A stretch of DNA of 64,000 nucleotides from Coptis chinensis (taxonomy: Eukaryota; Streptophyta; Magnoliopsida; Ranunculales; Ranunculaceae), in the NCBI GenBank assembly GCA_015680905.1, contig CM027378.1, positions 79,823,501 to 79,887,500 on the forward strand, in the 5' to 3' direction. A program made the position numbers and the translations under genes. Numbering within the stretch: the first letter of the stretch is position 1; each line of letters starts with the position of its first letter. Below are positions 23,666-36,652 of this stretch, piece by piece. Below the pieces are notes generated by a model. The model was not told the DNA's origin. It saw only the letters and a program-made list of their open reading frames with translations, and made no database searches.

Positions 23666-24254
23666 CTTGAACTCAATTATGTATTTGAATCCAGTTTCCG
23701 ATTTCTTTATAATTATCCAATGTGGTGTGTAATACCAACTTCTACTGATCCATCTGTAGTGTCTTTGCAAACATGACATAAAAAGTAAATTATGCTTAAT
23801 TTACTATGTGGGATCATCGAAGATTATCCAGTTTTCGATTTCTCGTTAATTATTCTTTAAATTATGCATGACTCACTATGTGGAATCTTCAAAGATTATC
23901 TACGAACGGGTATTGTTATATTAATTATTCTAAAAAATATTTGCAAATATGCATAATTATTATATATTAATATTATATTGATCACTCAACCAAATTTCTT
24001 ATAACGTGAAAACCTCACTCTCCATTAAAAAAAAATAACTCAATTTTGATAAAATCCTTCAACTTTATTTTTTTTGTTTAATAATAGAAGTTTGATTGAA
24101 GTTTTGTGAAATTGCCTAATAAGGCGAAGTTCATATATATTGAAGTTACTTGAATAGCAAGGAGTTCCTAATCATATGGAAAGAGATAAGATAAACATCA
24201 TTTTAAATGCAAAACTATACTTATCGAGACATTCCCACAACATATAACCAACCT

Positions 24255-25150
24255 ATGTTTTGAGGTTAGTTTAATGCATTTGCATATAGTTTCTAATTTT
24301 TTTGTTATTTATATTTGGAGGTTAGTTAAATGCAGTTGCATCCAATTTCCAATTCCCGTTATTTATTTTTTGAGACCAGTTCAATGCAATTGCATCCAAT
24401 TTCTGATTTATCGTTAATTATTCTTTTCGGTTAGTTCAATACATTTGCATCCAATTCCCAATTTCCTATTAATTGTTCTTTGAGGTCAGTTTAATGCATT
24501 TGCATCCAGTTTATGATTTTTCGTTAATTATTCTGTGAGATTAGTTTAATGCATTTGCATATAGTTTTCAATTTCTCGTGTTTATTATTTGATAAAGTTA
24601 CATTTGCATCTAGTTTCTGATTTCCCGTTAATTATTGTTTGAGGTTAGTTCAATGAGTTTGCATCCAGTTTCCGATTTCCCGTTAATTATTTCTTGAGGT
24701 TTAGTTCAATACAGTTGCATCCGGTTTTCAATTTTCCGTTAATTATTTTTTATGATTAGTTCAACGCATTTGCATTATGTTCCCAATTTATCATTAATTT
24801 TTTTTAGGTTAGTTCAATGCAGTTGCATCCAGTTTCCGATTTCTCGTTAGTTTAATCTTTGAGGGTTAGCTCAATGCATTTGCATCCAGTTTCCGATTTT
24901 CCGACAATTATTTTTTTATGTTAGTTTGATGTATTTGTATCCAAGTTTTGATTTTCCGTTAATTATTCTTTGAGGTTAGTTTAATACAGTTGTATCCATA
25001 TTCCGATTTTCTATTAATTACTTTTTAAGATTAGTTTAATACTTTTATTTGCATCCAGTTTTCAATTTTCTGTTAAATATTATTTGAGGTTAGTTCGATG
25101 CATTTGCATCCAGTTTTCCGTTCCTTATTAATTGTTTTTTGACGTTAGTT
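24255..25150. repeat. ~54-bp satellite block inside Helitron 1 (second)
   Basis: The same unit as at 22850-23665, resuming after a non-repetitive spacer that contains the ACGAACGGGTATTG motif near 23896. Confidence 0.85.
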
Positions 25151-25271
25151 TCATTCAGTATTATATATATTTTAAATTATTTGTCATTATTGCTTTGTCA
25201 TTATTTTTTTTTCTATTATATATTTTGTATAATTATTTTTAACTATGTTTTGAGGCCATGTTATGATTTGT

Positions 25272-25560
25272 AATAGGGAATTAGTTTCTACAAATCACCT
25301 ATTTTTTAACAATTTTTTTTATTTGATCAAATATAAATTAGTTTCTACAAATCACCTATTTTTTAGCAATTTTTTTTTATTTGATCAAATATAAATTAGT
25401 TTATACAAATCACTTATTTTGTAGCAATTTTTTTTTATTTGATCAAATATATAAAAATTCGAACACTAAAAGTGTTTGATTCGTAGTAATAGGAAATTAC
25501 CTTCTACAAATCACCTATTTTTTTAGTATTTTTTTTTATTTGATCAAATATATAATAATT
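25272..25560. repeat. ~65-bp repeat near the Helitron 5' end, about four copies
   Basis: Units combining TTAGTTTCTACAAATCACCT, a T-run and TTTGATCAAATATA. Single copies of the same unit occur in each 0.88-kb unit of Helitron 2. Confidence 0.8.
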
Positions 25561-25782
25561 GGAAATACACTCAAACCCTCTAAATATAAGAATTAGAAAT
25601 ACACTCAAACTCTCCAAAGAAATTTCATATAGGTGAGATTGTAGGCTATTAGAAAATATTATCTTTCATATTAGAGTCTCACATATGATAAAAAAAAAAA
25701 AGCTAACTCTCATATTAGAGTGCCACATACGAGAGAGAAAATCCTCTTTTAAAGGTCTCTACTTTAATATATAAATAGTAGA

Positions 25783-27497
25783 TAGTAGATAGTAGATAGT
25801 AGACTTCCAAAGGTAATAGATGTCAAGGAACCATCACTCCTGAAATAAAAGGTAATAGAATCTTTCAGGACTTTGAATTTGAGTGCATCACGATTCACGA
25901 AGTAACATGTAAAAGAAAAATTCTATCACGTGTACTGTGATGGACGGGGACGGCTCGGCAACAATCGGATTATCCAAATTCAATCTTATCAATTTTAAAA
26001 GTAATATATAAAGTTATTTACTTTTTTGTTAATTATAGCCTTTATATTTTTTATCCATTTCGAGTGACAAATTCTCATTTTTAGGACATCATTCCTAAGC
26101 ATTAATCAGTAGGTAAGTATTTGTTTAATTTGGTTAAAATATTTGAAGATAGCTATATTTGGCACTCCAGAATTTGTTTAAACTGTCAATTAGCCGGCCA
26201 ACCACCAGAATCTCTTTGAACTGTCAATTAGTCCGCCATAGTATTGATTAATTGGGCGTTGTGTAAAATGCTGTTTACCTATAAAGACTGGTACTAAAAA
26301 CTCCGCACCATAACAAAATGCATTTTTATTATCTTGTATTTTATATATTGTCACTCACTCGGTGCTGTTGTCCTAGGGGACCGAGTTATTCATGGATTAG
26401 ACATGAATCCAAATTACTTCTACAGTTCTACTAAGTAATCTTGTTTAGACCCTCCGTACTCTTGTTGTCTAGAACCTGTTTCAGCACAGCCATATGTTGA
26501 GTTGTCGTCAAGTATGTAATCTTAGGGAGTCAATCTTTTTAGAGGATAATTTCTTTTTGCTCAAATAAATAAAATAAAATGAATTCTTGAATTCATATTT
26601 ACCAGACAAGAAAAAATAACATACAATTAAATTTTCCATATTAAATTGTAATCTCTAAAATGCTTCAAATTAAGCTTAGGAATACCGATATTGAAATTTT
26701 AAAATGCATTTGAAAAGGAATGTCAATGTTTGATTTCTTTCGGTTCCAAAGTCACTTATCACAGATTCACAGGACCACCCAAATCCAACAAGATTGGTCA
26801 TATATGCGTGCTGGGGATTATGCGTTGCTGATTGTTGATGGCTATACGTGTGGTTGGACCATACATCTATCAGACAGATAACGAACAATTACCCCATGTC
26901 TAGATTATGTCATTTCCCTTTCCTGAAACGCTTAAAACCAAAGTAATCAATCTTATAGCGCACAACATCAATCCTTTTTATGAAAAACGGAATGCAACGA
27001 TATATGTGTTATTCACAAGGTAAATTAAAGAACAAGACTTATCAAGCAGCAAGCCATGCTTCATGCTTAGGACTTGAATGGAAGTGGTGGGACTTGGGAT
27101 AAAGATTTGTGCTCATCTTGACATGAACAATATCGACATATCATGATAAGATTTTTTTTTTTTTGAGGCTAGATTAGGGGCTGAAAAGCCCAACCATTTA
27201 TTAAATGGATGAAAATGAACTGACAAGGTAGGAGAAGAGTCAAAATAAATAAATAAATAAAATAATAAAAATGAAAATTTAAATTATAAAAGCTAAAGAT
27301 CAAGATGATCAGGAGGATGACTTCGCATTTGAAATTGTCTCTTGACCATCTTTGCATCAAACTGAGCCTTCTTTGATAGCTTATTTTGTGATTTCAATAT
27401 AGCTTATTTTGTGATTTCAATAGAGCATGGTTACACTATTAACTCTAACAGCTCATTCCGTCAAATGTTATCTACCATATGAAATATACCCGTAGTT
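25783..27497. other. Intergenic, partly low-complexity
   Basis: It begins with a TAGTAGA microsatellite (25783-25803). No gene is supportable. The short minus-strand frame at 26676-26888 has no recognisable domain. At 27158-27330, a T-run followed by GAGGCTAGATTAGGGGCTGA looks, on the minus strand, like the polyadenylated 3' end of a retroposon, with low certainty. Confidence 0.3.
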
Positions 27498-27505
27498 GTT
27501 CCAGT

Positions 27506-27840
27506 CAAGGACCAAAATATCGATATCGATGAATATATCGGTGTACCCAAAAACCTATATATATCGGATATATCTATTTTTTTTGTGACCAGTCCAAACT
27601 ATTTACAATATCGAAAATATATTGGAAATATCAGATTTATATTAAAAAATGGTCAAAAAGTCAAACGATATATATCGTATATATCGATCATATCGGCGAT
27701 ATAAAGTTTTATATCAAGAATTCCGATATATATCGGAAAAAAAAGGTTCAATATTCGGTGGATATATATCGAAAATATTGATATCGGTATACAAAAAAAA
27801 ATGATATATATCGGATATATCGATGATATTTTGATCCATG
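27506..27840. mobile_element. hAT-type MITE rich in ATATATCGG, copy 1
   Basis: A 335-bp element flanked by an exact 8-bp duplication, GTTCCAGT (27498-27505 and 27841-27848). The inverted ends are CAAGGACCAAAATATC on the left and, reverse-complemented, CATGGATCAAAATATC on the right. The interior is full of ATATATCGG, CGATATATC and related motifs. It encodes no protein. The second copy is at 63015-63346. Confidence 0.88.
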
Positions 27841-27848
27841 GTTCCAGT

Positions 27849-28659
27849 TTTATGAGAATGACTCGTCAAATTGTCTCGTTTATTAGTCATTTCAAGTTCT
27901 TTCTCTTCTAGAAAATCTCTCCAACGTGTTGGAATTTGAGATGAGATATTAGGAATCAAAGTTCCTAAGTTATGTGTATCTTTCTCAACAACTCCAATTG
28001 GAGTCTCAATTGGACTTAGATTTCCAACTATCGGTGAAGTCTAATAAGCATTGTTGTTAGGAAAAAAATTCAACATCAAGCAAGCTTCATAAATGATTTT
28101 CTAAGATCAAAATCCCCTTCAGAAATCCGTTTATTTCAAGAAAAGAGAAGAGTAAAATCGTAAAAATGTGTTTTATAGCAATTTTGCTGAAGTATCTCCT
28201 TTGAAAAATTTGGCCTTCTAGCTTATTTCCTGAAAAACAAAAAAAAAATAAACTTACTTAATCAGTATGATTAAGATATTATGAAGATCTCAATTTTGAT
28301 TTCTTAGTTTGACTTATTGGTCAGGATGCCATTGATGACCTTATACCGATTGGAAAACAAAGTATATTATAGACAAAACGTGGAGAATAGGCATGCTTTG
28401 TATGGATTATTGAATTGTACGTTGTATGCTCTTTAGTAAGACTTATTTTTAGTATATATTCTGTAATGTTATGTAATTTGCTAATTCAATAACGACTAGC
28501 CTGATCGAATATAGTTTATTTAACTTCATATCACCTAGTTGATTTAACTTAATTGAATATTTTTAAAATTTCGTTAAATATTTCGGTTTTTAAGAAATTT
28601 GGAATTCCTGATAAGTCGAAAAAATTAAATTTCATAATGCACTCGGAATAAGAATAGAA
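27849..28659. other. Intergenic sequence
   Basis: AT-rich. No gene or repeat boundary that I can support. Confidence 0.35.
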
Positions 28660-29034
28660 CTAGCTTTTGACCCCATCCTACGAACGGGTGTCGTTATATT
28701 AAATTATTGTAAAAAATATTAACAACTATGCATAGCTATAAGATATGAAAATTATATTAATTAGTCATTCAAATTTTTTGCACCACTCTCTATAAAAAGG
28801 AAGCATCAAACCTTGATAAAACTCATAGACTTCTTTTTGTTGTTAGATTTAATAATAGAAGTTTGATTGAAGTTTTGTGAGAATGCTCAATGTGACGAAG
28901 ATAATATTGAAGCTACTTGAATAGCATAACATTCTTAATCATAATAAAAAAAAAATATGATAAACATTTCTTAAAATGCAAAACTATATTTGTCGAGAAA
29001 TTTATTCTCCATACATATAATACAAACATATTTT

Positions 29035-30330
29035 AGGGTTATTAGTTCAATGCATTTGCATCAAGTTTCTGATTTTTCATTAATTATTCTTTGAGGTTAG
29101 TTCAATGTAGTACATTGCATTCAGTTTTCAATTTCTCATTAATTATTCTTTGATGTTAGTTCAATACAGTTGCATTAAGTTTCCGATTTTCCATTAGTTA
29201 TTATTTGAAGTTAGTTCAGTGAAATTGCATCCACTTTATAATTTCTCGTTAGTTATTCATTAAGGTTAATTCAGTACAGTTGCATCCAGTTTTCGATATT
29301 TCGTTAATTAGTCTTTGAGATTAGTTTAATGTATTTGCATCCAGGTTCCAATCTCCCGTTAATTACTCTTTGAGATTAGTTCAATACATCTGCATCTAGT
29401 TTCTGATTTTCCGTTATTTATATTTTGAGGTTAGTTGAATGCAGTTGCATCTCATTTCCGATTCCCATTATTTATTTTTTTAGGTTAGTTCAATGCAGTT
29501 GCATCAAGTTTCCGATTTCTCATTAATTATTATTTGCGGTTATTTCAATACATTTGCATCCAATTTTCAATTTCATGTTAATTGTTCTTTAAGGTCAGTT
29601 CAATGCATTTGCATCCAATTTCTGATTTTTGGTTAATTATTCTGTGAGATTAGTTTAATGCATTTGCATCCATTTTCCGATTTCTCATTTATTTTTTGAT
29701 AATATTGCATTTGCATCTAGTTTCCGATTCCCAATTAATTATTGTTTGAGCTTATTTCAATGAATTTGCATCCAGTTTTCGATTTCTCGTTAATTATATC
29801 TTGAGGTTAGATCAATGCATTTGCATCCAATTTATTATTTATGCTTTGAGGTTAGTTCGATGCAATTACATCCGGTTTCTGATTTCCCGTTAACTATTCT
29901 TTGAGGATATATCAATGCATATTTGCATTTAGTTTTTGATTAATGCATATTTGCATTTAGTTTTTGATTTTCCACCAATTATTCTATGAGGTTAGTTCAA
30001 TGCAGTTGCATCCGGTTTTTGATTTTATGTTAATTATTTTTTGAGTTTAATTCAATGCATTTGCATCCAGTTTCTAGTTTTCCATTAATTATTATTTGAG
30101 GTTTGTTTGGTGTATTTGCATACCGTTAACGATTTTCCATTAAATATTTTTCAAGGATTTGCATCCAATTTTCAATTTTCTGTTAGTTATTTTATGACGT
30201 TAGTTTAATGCAATTTGCATCCAGTTTCCGATTTCTAGTTAATTACTTTTTGAGTTTAGTTTATTGTATTTGCATAAAGTTTTCAATTTCCCGTTAATTA
30301 CTCTTTAAGCTCAGTTATGTATTTGAATCC
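29035..30330. repeat. ~54-bp satellite block inside Helitron 3 (first)
   Basis: Long run of degenerate copies of the TTAGTTCAATGCATTTGCAT unit, more than twenty by eye. Confidence 0.85.
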
Positions 30331-30889
30331 AGTTTTCGATTTTCTTTTAATTATCCAATGTGGTGTGTAATACCAACTTCTACTAATCCATCTGTAGTGT
30401 CCTTGCAAACATGACATAAAAAAATAATTATATTTGATTTACTATGTTGGATCATCAAAGATTATCTAGTTCCCCGATTTCCGTTAATTATTATTTAAAT
30501 TATGCATGACTCACTATGTGGAATCTGCAAAGATTTATTTATAAAGGGGTATTGTTATATTAATTATTCTAAAAAATATTTGCAAATATGCATAACTATT
30601 ATATATTAATATTATATTGATCACTCATCCAAATTTCTTATAACGTGAAAACCTCACTCTCTATTAAAAAAAAAACTCACATTTGATAAAAACCCTCCAA
30701 CTTCATTTTGTTATTTAATAATAGAAGTTTGATTGAAATTTTGTGAGATTGCCTAATAAGGCGAAGTTCATATATATTGACGCTACTTGAATAGCAAGGA
30801 GTTACCAATCATACGGAAAGAGATAAGATAAACACAATTCTAAATGCAAAACTATACTTATCGAGACATTCTCACAACATATAATTCAA

Positions 30890-31765
30890 CTATGTTTTGA
30901 GGTTAGCTCAATGTATTTGTATCCAGTTTATGATTTTCCATTATTTATATTTTGAGGTTAGTTCAATGCGGTTGCATCTAGTTTCCGATTTCTTGTTAAT
31001 TATTCTTTGCAGTTAGTTCAATACATTTGCATCCAGTTTCCAATTTCCTGTTAATTGTTCTTTGAGGTCAGCTCAATGCATTTGCATCCAGTTTCTGATT
31101 TTCCGTTAATTATTCTGTGAGATTAGTTTAATGTATTTGCATACAATTTCCGATTTTACGTTTATTATTTGATAAGGTTGCATTTGCATATAGTTTCTGA
31201 TTTCCCGTTAATTATTGTTTGAGGTTAATTCAATGAATTTGCATCCGGTTTCAATTTCCGTTAATTATTTCTTGAGGTTAGTTCAATACATTTGTATCCA
31301 AATTTATTTTTAAGATTAGTTCAAATGCGGTTAGTATCCAGTTTTCGATTTTCCGTTAATTATTCTTTAAGATTAGTTACATGCATTTGCATCATGTTTC
31401 CAATTTATAATTAATTTATCTTTGAGGGTTAGGTCAATGCAATTGCATCCAGTTTTCGATTTCATGTTAATTTAATCTTTGAGGGTTAGTTCAATGCATT
31501 TGCATCCAGTTTCCAATTTCCCGACAATTATTTTTTGATATTAGTTTGATGCATTTGCATCCAAGTTTTGATTTACCGTTAATTATTCTTTGAGGTTAGT
31601 TTAATGCAGTTGTATCCATATTCCGATTTTCTATTAATTACTTTTTAAGATTAGTTTAATGTTTGCATTTGCACCCAGTTTCCGATTTCCCGTTAAATAT
31701 TATTTGAGGTTAGTTCGATGCATTTGCATCCAGTTTTCGGTTCCCTATCAATTGTTTTTTGACGT
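30890..31765. repeat. ~54-bp satellite block inside Helitron 3 (second)
   Basis: Continues the same array after a spacer (30331-30890). That spacer is closely similar to the spacers in Helitrons 1 and 2, for example GTGGTGTGTAATACCAACTT and AATAGAAGTTTGATTGAA. Confidence 0.85.
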
Positions 31766-31999
31766 TAGTTTCATTCAGTATTATATATGTTTTAAAATAT
31801 TTGTCATTATTGATTTGCCATTATTTTTTTTTTTCGTTATTTTCTATTATATATTTTGTGATGTTATTTTTTGTATAATTTAATTTTCCACATGTAATTT
31901 GTTTTGGATTGGTATATAATTTATTTAGCCCAACGTCCACTTTAACTGAATCTCGTTATTATATATATAGTGTTGAAAATTTATAAATTTATAAATTTA

Positions 32000-32660
32000 A
32001 TTGGAATATGTCGTAATTATTGTGGTCAGAATAGTGATTTTTGGAATCCTTGACTATGAATAAATGTTTAAATCCCATTGTGAATGACGCATCAAATCGA
32101 AAGGGTCTTAGGAAAATCGTTTTCGGTGGAAACTATTATTTTTAGCAATTTAGTTTTTTGTCTCATATTTTTTTTTCGTAATTAGCTATATTGTTTAGGA
32201 AAAATTGGAGACTCTGTGAAACTCTATATGGGATTATTTTTCTGTAATTAGTTATAGTATTTAGGAAAAGTTAGAGACTCTCTGAAACTTTAGATGAGAT
32301 TGTTTTCTTATTTATATATATATTTTTTTTTATAAGTAGTAATAGAGTCTGCGAGTGTTCTAAAAAATAGATTGGTGAGGGTATAACTATAATATAGATC
32401 TAAGGAATTGGAATACGTCATAATTATTGTGGCCGTAATTGTGATTTTTTTGAATCCTTAACTGAATAAATGTCTAAATCACACAGTGGATGGCGCATCA
32501 AATCGAAAGGGTTTTACAAAAATTGTTTTCGGTGGAAGTTATTGTTTTTAACAATTTAGTTTTTTGTCTCCTATTTTTTTTTCGTAATTAGCTATATTAT
32601 TTAGAAAAAGTTGGAGATTCGGTGAAATTCTAGATGGGATAGTTTTTTCGTAATTAGCTA
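32000..32660. repeat. ~0.3-kb direct duplication near the Helitron 3 5' end
   Basis: A segment starting TTGGAATATGTCGTAATTAT near 32001 recurs as TTGGAATACGTCATAATTAT near 32408. Both copies share GCATCAAATCGAAAGGGT and GTAATTAGCTATA downstream. The divergence suggests an old duplication. Confidence 0.75.
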
Positions 32661-32956
32661 TAGTGTTTAGGAAAAGTTGGAGAGTATGTGAAACTACAGA
32701 CGGGATAATAGAGTTTAGAAAAAATTGGAATCTCTATAAGGATATAACTATAATATATATCTAAGGATAAAGATAAATATTTGTTTCCTATTTTATCTCA
32801 TACTTTTTTTTAATTAGCCATGACACGTGGACACTCTAGAAACGCTTTCTCAATTGAAGAGGTAGAGCTATAATATATATATAAAGATTCCGTTTTTTGG
32901 ATTTGTCGGAATTCTAAAAATTCCGAAATCTTGAACTATATATAAGTTTGATTTTG

Positions 32957-33095
32957 GTCATATTTTTTTTTTTGAGATTGGTAAGCCTGTTTTAAATGAG
33001 ATCAGTAACTCTTTGATACTGGCGGAGTTCGAGCCTCAGATCTCTGGTATCATCACCCAAAAGTTTTACCGACTTTACTAATCGGCACATGCTAT
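32957..33095 (-). mobile_element. tRNA-derived SINE (candidate)
   Basis: On the minus strand a ~130-base sequence starts GTGCCGATTAGTAAAGTCGG. It contains GCTCGAACTCC, resembling an RNA polymerase III B box (GGTTCGANNCC), about 50 bases after a box-A-like TTAGTAAAGTCGG. It ends in an A-run (T-run at 32957-32968 on the plus strand). This layout is that of a plant SINE. No clear target duplication was found, so it could also be a decayed tRNA-like sequence. Confidence 0.5.
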
Positions 33096-34640
33096 TTTTT
33101 GCTCATCTTGATTCAAAGTAAGTCAAAATGTAGTACAGAAGAATATGTATCCAAAACCAAATTCACAACAACACTAATCTTTCGACCAGGTTGGAAGATT
33201 GGACCCTTGCCTGCAATTAAAGTTGTCTCATACGCTCATGGGCATGCTCAATTTGAAAATGAAGTTCAACATTCCGCAATTGAATCGTACAATTACTTTT
33301 CTGCCTAAAAGTCTGAAACTTCGTAGAAACTTTACACTTGGATGATTAGATATAATTTAACATCAATAAAAAGATTGCTTTCGTAATTTATAATGGCCGT
33401 CACTGTCAATAAATCCTTACTTAAATGCTTAAGACGGCTAATTGTCTCCATCAGCCACAGTAATAATTTGAAGGCAATATGGCATGTATTACGAAATCGA
33501 TTCAATCGCTAAAATATATGATTTAAATTTGTCATCATCCACCAAGAGTTCATGCTTGCTTACAGTGTGAGGCGGATTGAGAGAGCGTGTGTAATATATA
33601 TAATAAAAGTATAAAACTAAACATTTCTCAGGTAGATAGTAGATTAGTTCTCGATATTAGATAAAAAAGAATAAGCTTAACGTGGTCTCTATCTCTTTAC
33701 AAATTATTATTAACCAGTTACCAAAAAAAAAAAGTTATTATTAACCATTTTGATTACCCTTTAATTAAATTTAAAGCAACATTTTACAACTTTTGTGTAA
33801 AGCTTCCTGCACTAGTTCGCAACAAGAAAATCAATGCATAGATCACTTTACCAAAAAATAAAGTACGGAATTTGGGGCTTACTGTATTTTTCTAATGAAT
33901 AAACATATTAAACTTTGATTACTATCAACCGTAGTCTTCGTCCAATGTTCTAGCTAACGTTAAGGATGTAGTTGTAAAAGATATTTTTAACCTAAAAGAG
34001 AAGCACTTAAAGTCGGAGACAGTGAGAGAAACACACATAAGGAGAAATAAGGAATTTATGGTTGGTTGCGGGTCTAAAATGGGGCGCAGTATTTAAACCC
34101 GATTTTATGAGATTTGTATATTTTTGGTAAAAGAATAGAAAAATAATGGTTATTTCCTATATCTAAGACCATTAATACTGAGTAGTTGAGAATGCTCCCA
34201 GTGACCCACGTCAGCTCTCCTTTTTTCTCTCAAACTGACACATCAGATTTTACTTAAAAAAATGAATTCTACGCCTTTTTTTACGCCCATTTTTTGCGAT
34301 TTCAATTGTTCGTAGTCCAAAATACATAAAAACCCAAAATAGATAAGTAGATAAAAACCTCTTTTTTAAATCTTATCTCATTCTTAAATTTTATCTCCAT
34401 TCTTACTCCGTTCTTAAATCTTATCTCCAAACAAAACAAGAAGTTCTTTTTCATTTTAATACCGTGTTTCAGATCAAAGGCTTACACGAATTGTGAAGGC
34501 AAGAGAAAAGATGGGTTTTTATAGGAAAAAAAAACGGCAAACCATCTTTGCTTCTTCAATCATCACCAATCTAAGATCAACAGTTATCTTTTTTTCCTCT
34601 GTGAATCACTCTCTCAAATCCGTTCTCTATTTTTAAAAGT
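33096..34640. other. Intergenic sequence upstream of the gene-fragment cluster
   Basis: No recognisable gene. I searched for a plus-strand Helitron start here that could pair with the 3' ends at 41.3 and 42.4 kb. GTAATATATATAATAAAAG near 33589 is the nearest resemblance, but it lacks the initial TC. Confidence 0.3.
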
Positions 34641-34712
34641 TTCTCTTGCGAGTTGTCACGGTAAGACTACATCCAATCTTATTTTCCTCAGAAATCGTAA
34701 CTCCTACTTTTA

Positions 34713-34856
34713 TATATTACAAGGTTACAATGAGTCGTCACAATGCATCATCAATGCCAGAAATAAGACCGATCTTCTATGTAATATATTACAAGGTTAC
34801 AATGAGTCGTCACAATGCATCATCAATGCCAGAAATAAGACCGATCTTCTATGTAA
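34713..34856 (+). repeat. 72-bp tandem duplication
   Basis: Two copies with a period of 72 bases, each containing TACAAGGTTACAATGAGTCG and GACCGATCTTCTATGTA. Each would read MSRHNASSMPEIRPIFY, followed in the second copy by a GTAAGG that looks like a splice donor. I do not recognise the peptide. Confidence 0.85.
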
Positions 34857-35350
34857 GGATATATTCTTTGCAAAGCCTTATTAGATCCAATCTTTTTTAG
34901 TTTACAATAGCAGAGGCAAATGACGAGTTTTATTGACTTGAAATGAAAACTCAATCAAATAAATTGTGTTTTATGAGTTTTAGGTGAATAGGAAGAGCTG
35001 ATGCCTCTTATCTTTCATTCCGCTTTTATTTTTTTTTTTTTTAAATTAGGTTGTTTAACTAGATATGGGTTTACAAAAAATGTGTATGATGATAATAAGA
35101 AATAAAACAGCTTATCCCCGTCGATAAACAAATCTTGATATTTCTAATGCAGATGTAGATGAAGATGGAAACGAAGATGAGATATAAAAAAAGAAGTAAA
35201 TAAAACCGTTCGGGTTCCGGTGGGTCTTCCTCTTCAAGCCGTATTAGGAAAGAGATTTTGGAACTTGGGTTTCCGGATGATTGGTCTTAAATCAAGAATT
35301 GGTGGTGATTCGCTTATTATGAGAATAGTAAAGCTAAACTTGATCACCTT

Positions 35351-35630
35351 TCGCTCTGGTAAAGTTCGGTTACAATTAACAAATTTAGTTTCATTTAATG
35401 TTTTTGGGTATTCATTGAGTTATGTTTTCTAGGCATATGATGCGTCGAGAGTGAATGTGTCAGGAATTGGTGACGATTTTAATGATAATTTCGCTCCGGT
35501 AAAGTTTAGTTACAATTAACAAATTTAGTTTCATTTAATGTTTTTGGGTATTCATTGAGTTATGTTTTCCAGGCTTATGATGCGTCGAGAGTGAATGTGT
35601 CAGGAATTGGTGACGATTTTAATGATAATT
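35351..35630 (+). repeat. 140-bp tandem duplication covering an LTV1 intron-exon junction
   Basis: TCGCTCTGGTAAAGTT at 35351 and TCGCTCCGGTAAAGTT at 35491 start two nearly identical copies. Each runs through the intron end and the exon piece encoding AYDASRVNVSGIGDDFNDN. Confidence 0.9.
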
Positions 35631-36596
35631 CGATTTATGGAGTTGCGGCGAAGACGATTGGTGTGAAGGTTCAGAAAGTTGTTGGTCCGGAAGTATCGGC
35701 TTTACTTGATCATGATAGTGACATGTCTCGATTTGGTTCGGATGTGGAGGACTTGGAAGAGGATTTTGTTGTGCAGGAAAATGTTCCGGAAGAAGGAGAG
35801 GGTGGTAAGTTTGGATGAGAAGATAAATTTGAATGAAGAGCGCATAGTAAGCAATGGGCGTGTGGATAATGAAGTTTGGATAGTTTACAAGAAGATATAT
35901 AGCAAATTTGTTGAGGAGAAGCCGAGAGTTCGGCGTCTTTTAGATGAACAATTTGATATGGTATCAAAACCATTTACAAGGTTTCCTTCTTTCAACATGG
36001 CAAGGGTAAGTCCCCAATCCCTTTTTATGACACTATTGAGTAGGATTGTTTGTTTGTCAAGTGCATGTGAGGTATTTTCCCACGTGCCTTGATTGTTCCT
36101 TTAATAGTTTGATTGCTATGAAGTTATCATTTTCTAATTAAGCAAGTCTGCTCTTATTGGTAAATTTTTTATTTGTGTGTATATAGTCTGCGAGTTGTGA
36201 AACATGAAACTATTGAGTCATCAGGATGACTAGGTTCAGATTGCAACTATACACGTAAGTACTTCAGTAGCTGAGTTGGTGGGGTTTTGTGATTTGTGGT
36301 ATACTGTTGGTAGTTAGACAAGTCATGGTGCTACTAGGTGACAAACTGACAATGCATTATAAATTGTTGGTGGAGATAACTAGCTTGAAAACATGATCGT
36401 AGACAACCAAACTTATGTATTCCTTAATAGCTAGCTAATATTACGGCGTTACATGATTTTCTGTCCAAAGAAAATGTTCCTCCTCATGGTACATGGATTA
36501 GCTGAGACTTGGGCATTAAATTTTTAGACAGTCCTTTTAAAACACACATAACCAAAAATGCTGAATTATTTTCTCGCCATTATAAATGTTTTTGAC

Positions 36597-36652
36597 ATTT
36601 GTTGAGGAGAAGTCGAGAGTTCGGCGTCTTTTAGATGAACAATTTGATATGG
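36597..36652 (+). repeat. Second copy of an LTV1 exon segment
   Basis: TTTGTTGAGGAGAAGTCGAG and the following bases through GAACAATTTGATATGG repeat 35908-35961 almost exactly (encoding EEK(P/S)RVRRLLDEQFDM). It is placed about 690 bases downstream in an otherwise unrecognisable stretch. Confidence 0.85.

Larger units (their letters stand above)
21873..25782 (-). mobile_element. Helitron-like element 1 with internal satellite arrays
   Basis: The 3' terminus lies on the left. The plus-strand CTAG at 21873, followed by ATTTTGGA and CCCGGACATACGTCCGGG, is the reverse complement of a hairpin followed by CTAG. The 5' terminus lies on the right. Read backwards it is TCTACTATTTATATATTAAA then GTAGAGACC, and the next host base is T. 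The left host base is T rather than the expected A, so the left edge may be altered or the site atypical. The interior has no Rep/helicase gene: it holds a 220-bp triplicate repeat and two blocks of a ~54-bp satellite. It is non-autonomous. Confidence 0.7.
28660..32887 (-). mobile_element. Helitron-like element 3 with internal satellite arrays
   Basis: On the left, plus-strand CTAG at 28660, preceded by A, opens CTAGCTTTTGACCCCATCC. Reversed, this gives GACACCC and GGGGTC able to pair, then AAAAGCTAG, a Helitron-type 3' end. On the right, read backwards, the start is TCTTTATATATATATTATAG then CTCTACC, and the next host base is T. Both edges therefore fit an A|T target. The interior carries two satellite blocks and a direct duplication of about 290 bp. 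There is no Rep/helicase gene. Confidence 0.7.

Noticed and set aside
27158..27330. Possible polyadenylated retroposon 3' end on the minus strand
   Set aside because: Only the A-run is clear. No coding remains, pol III boxes or target duplication were found, so it is mentioned only within the intergenic entry.
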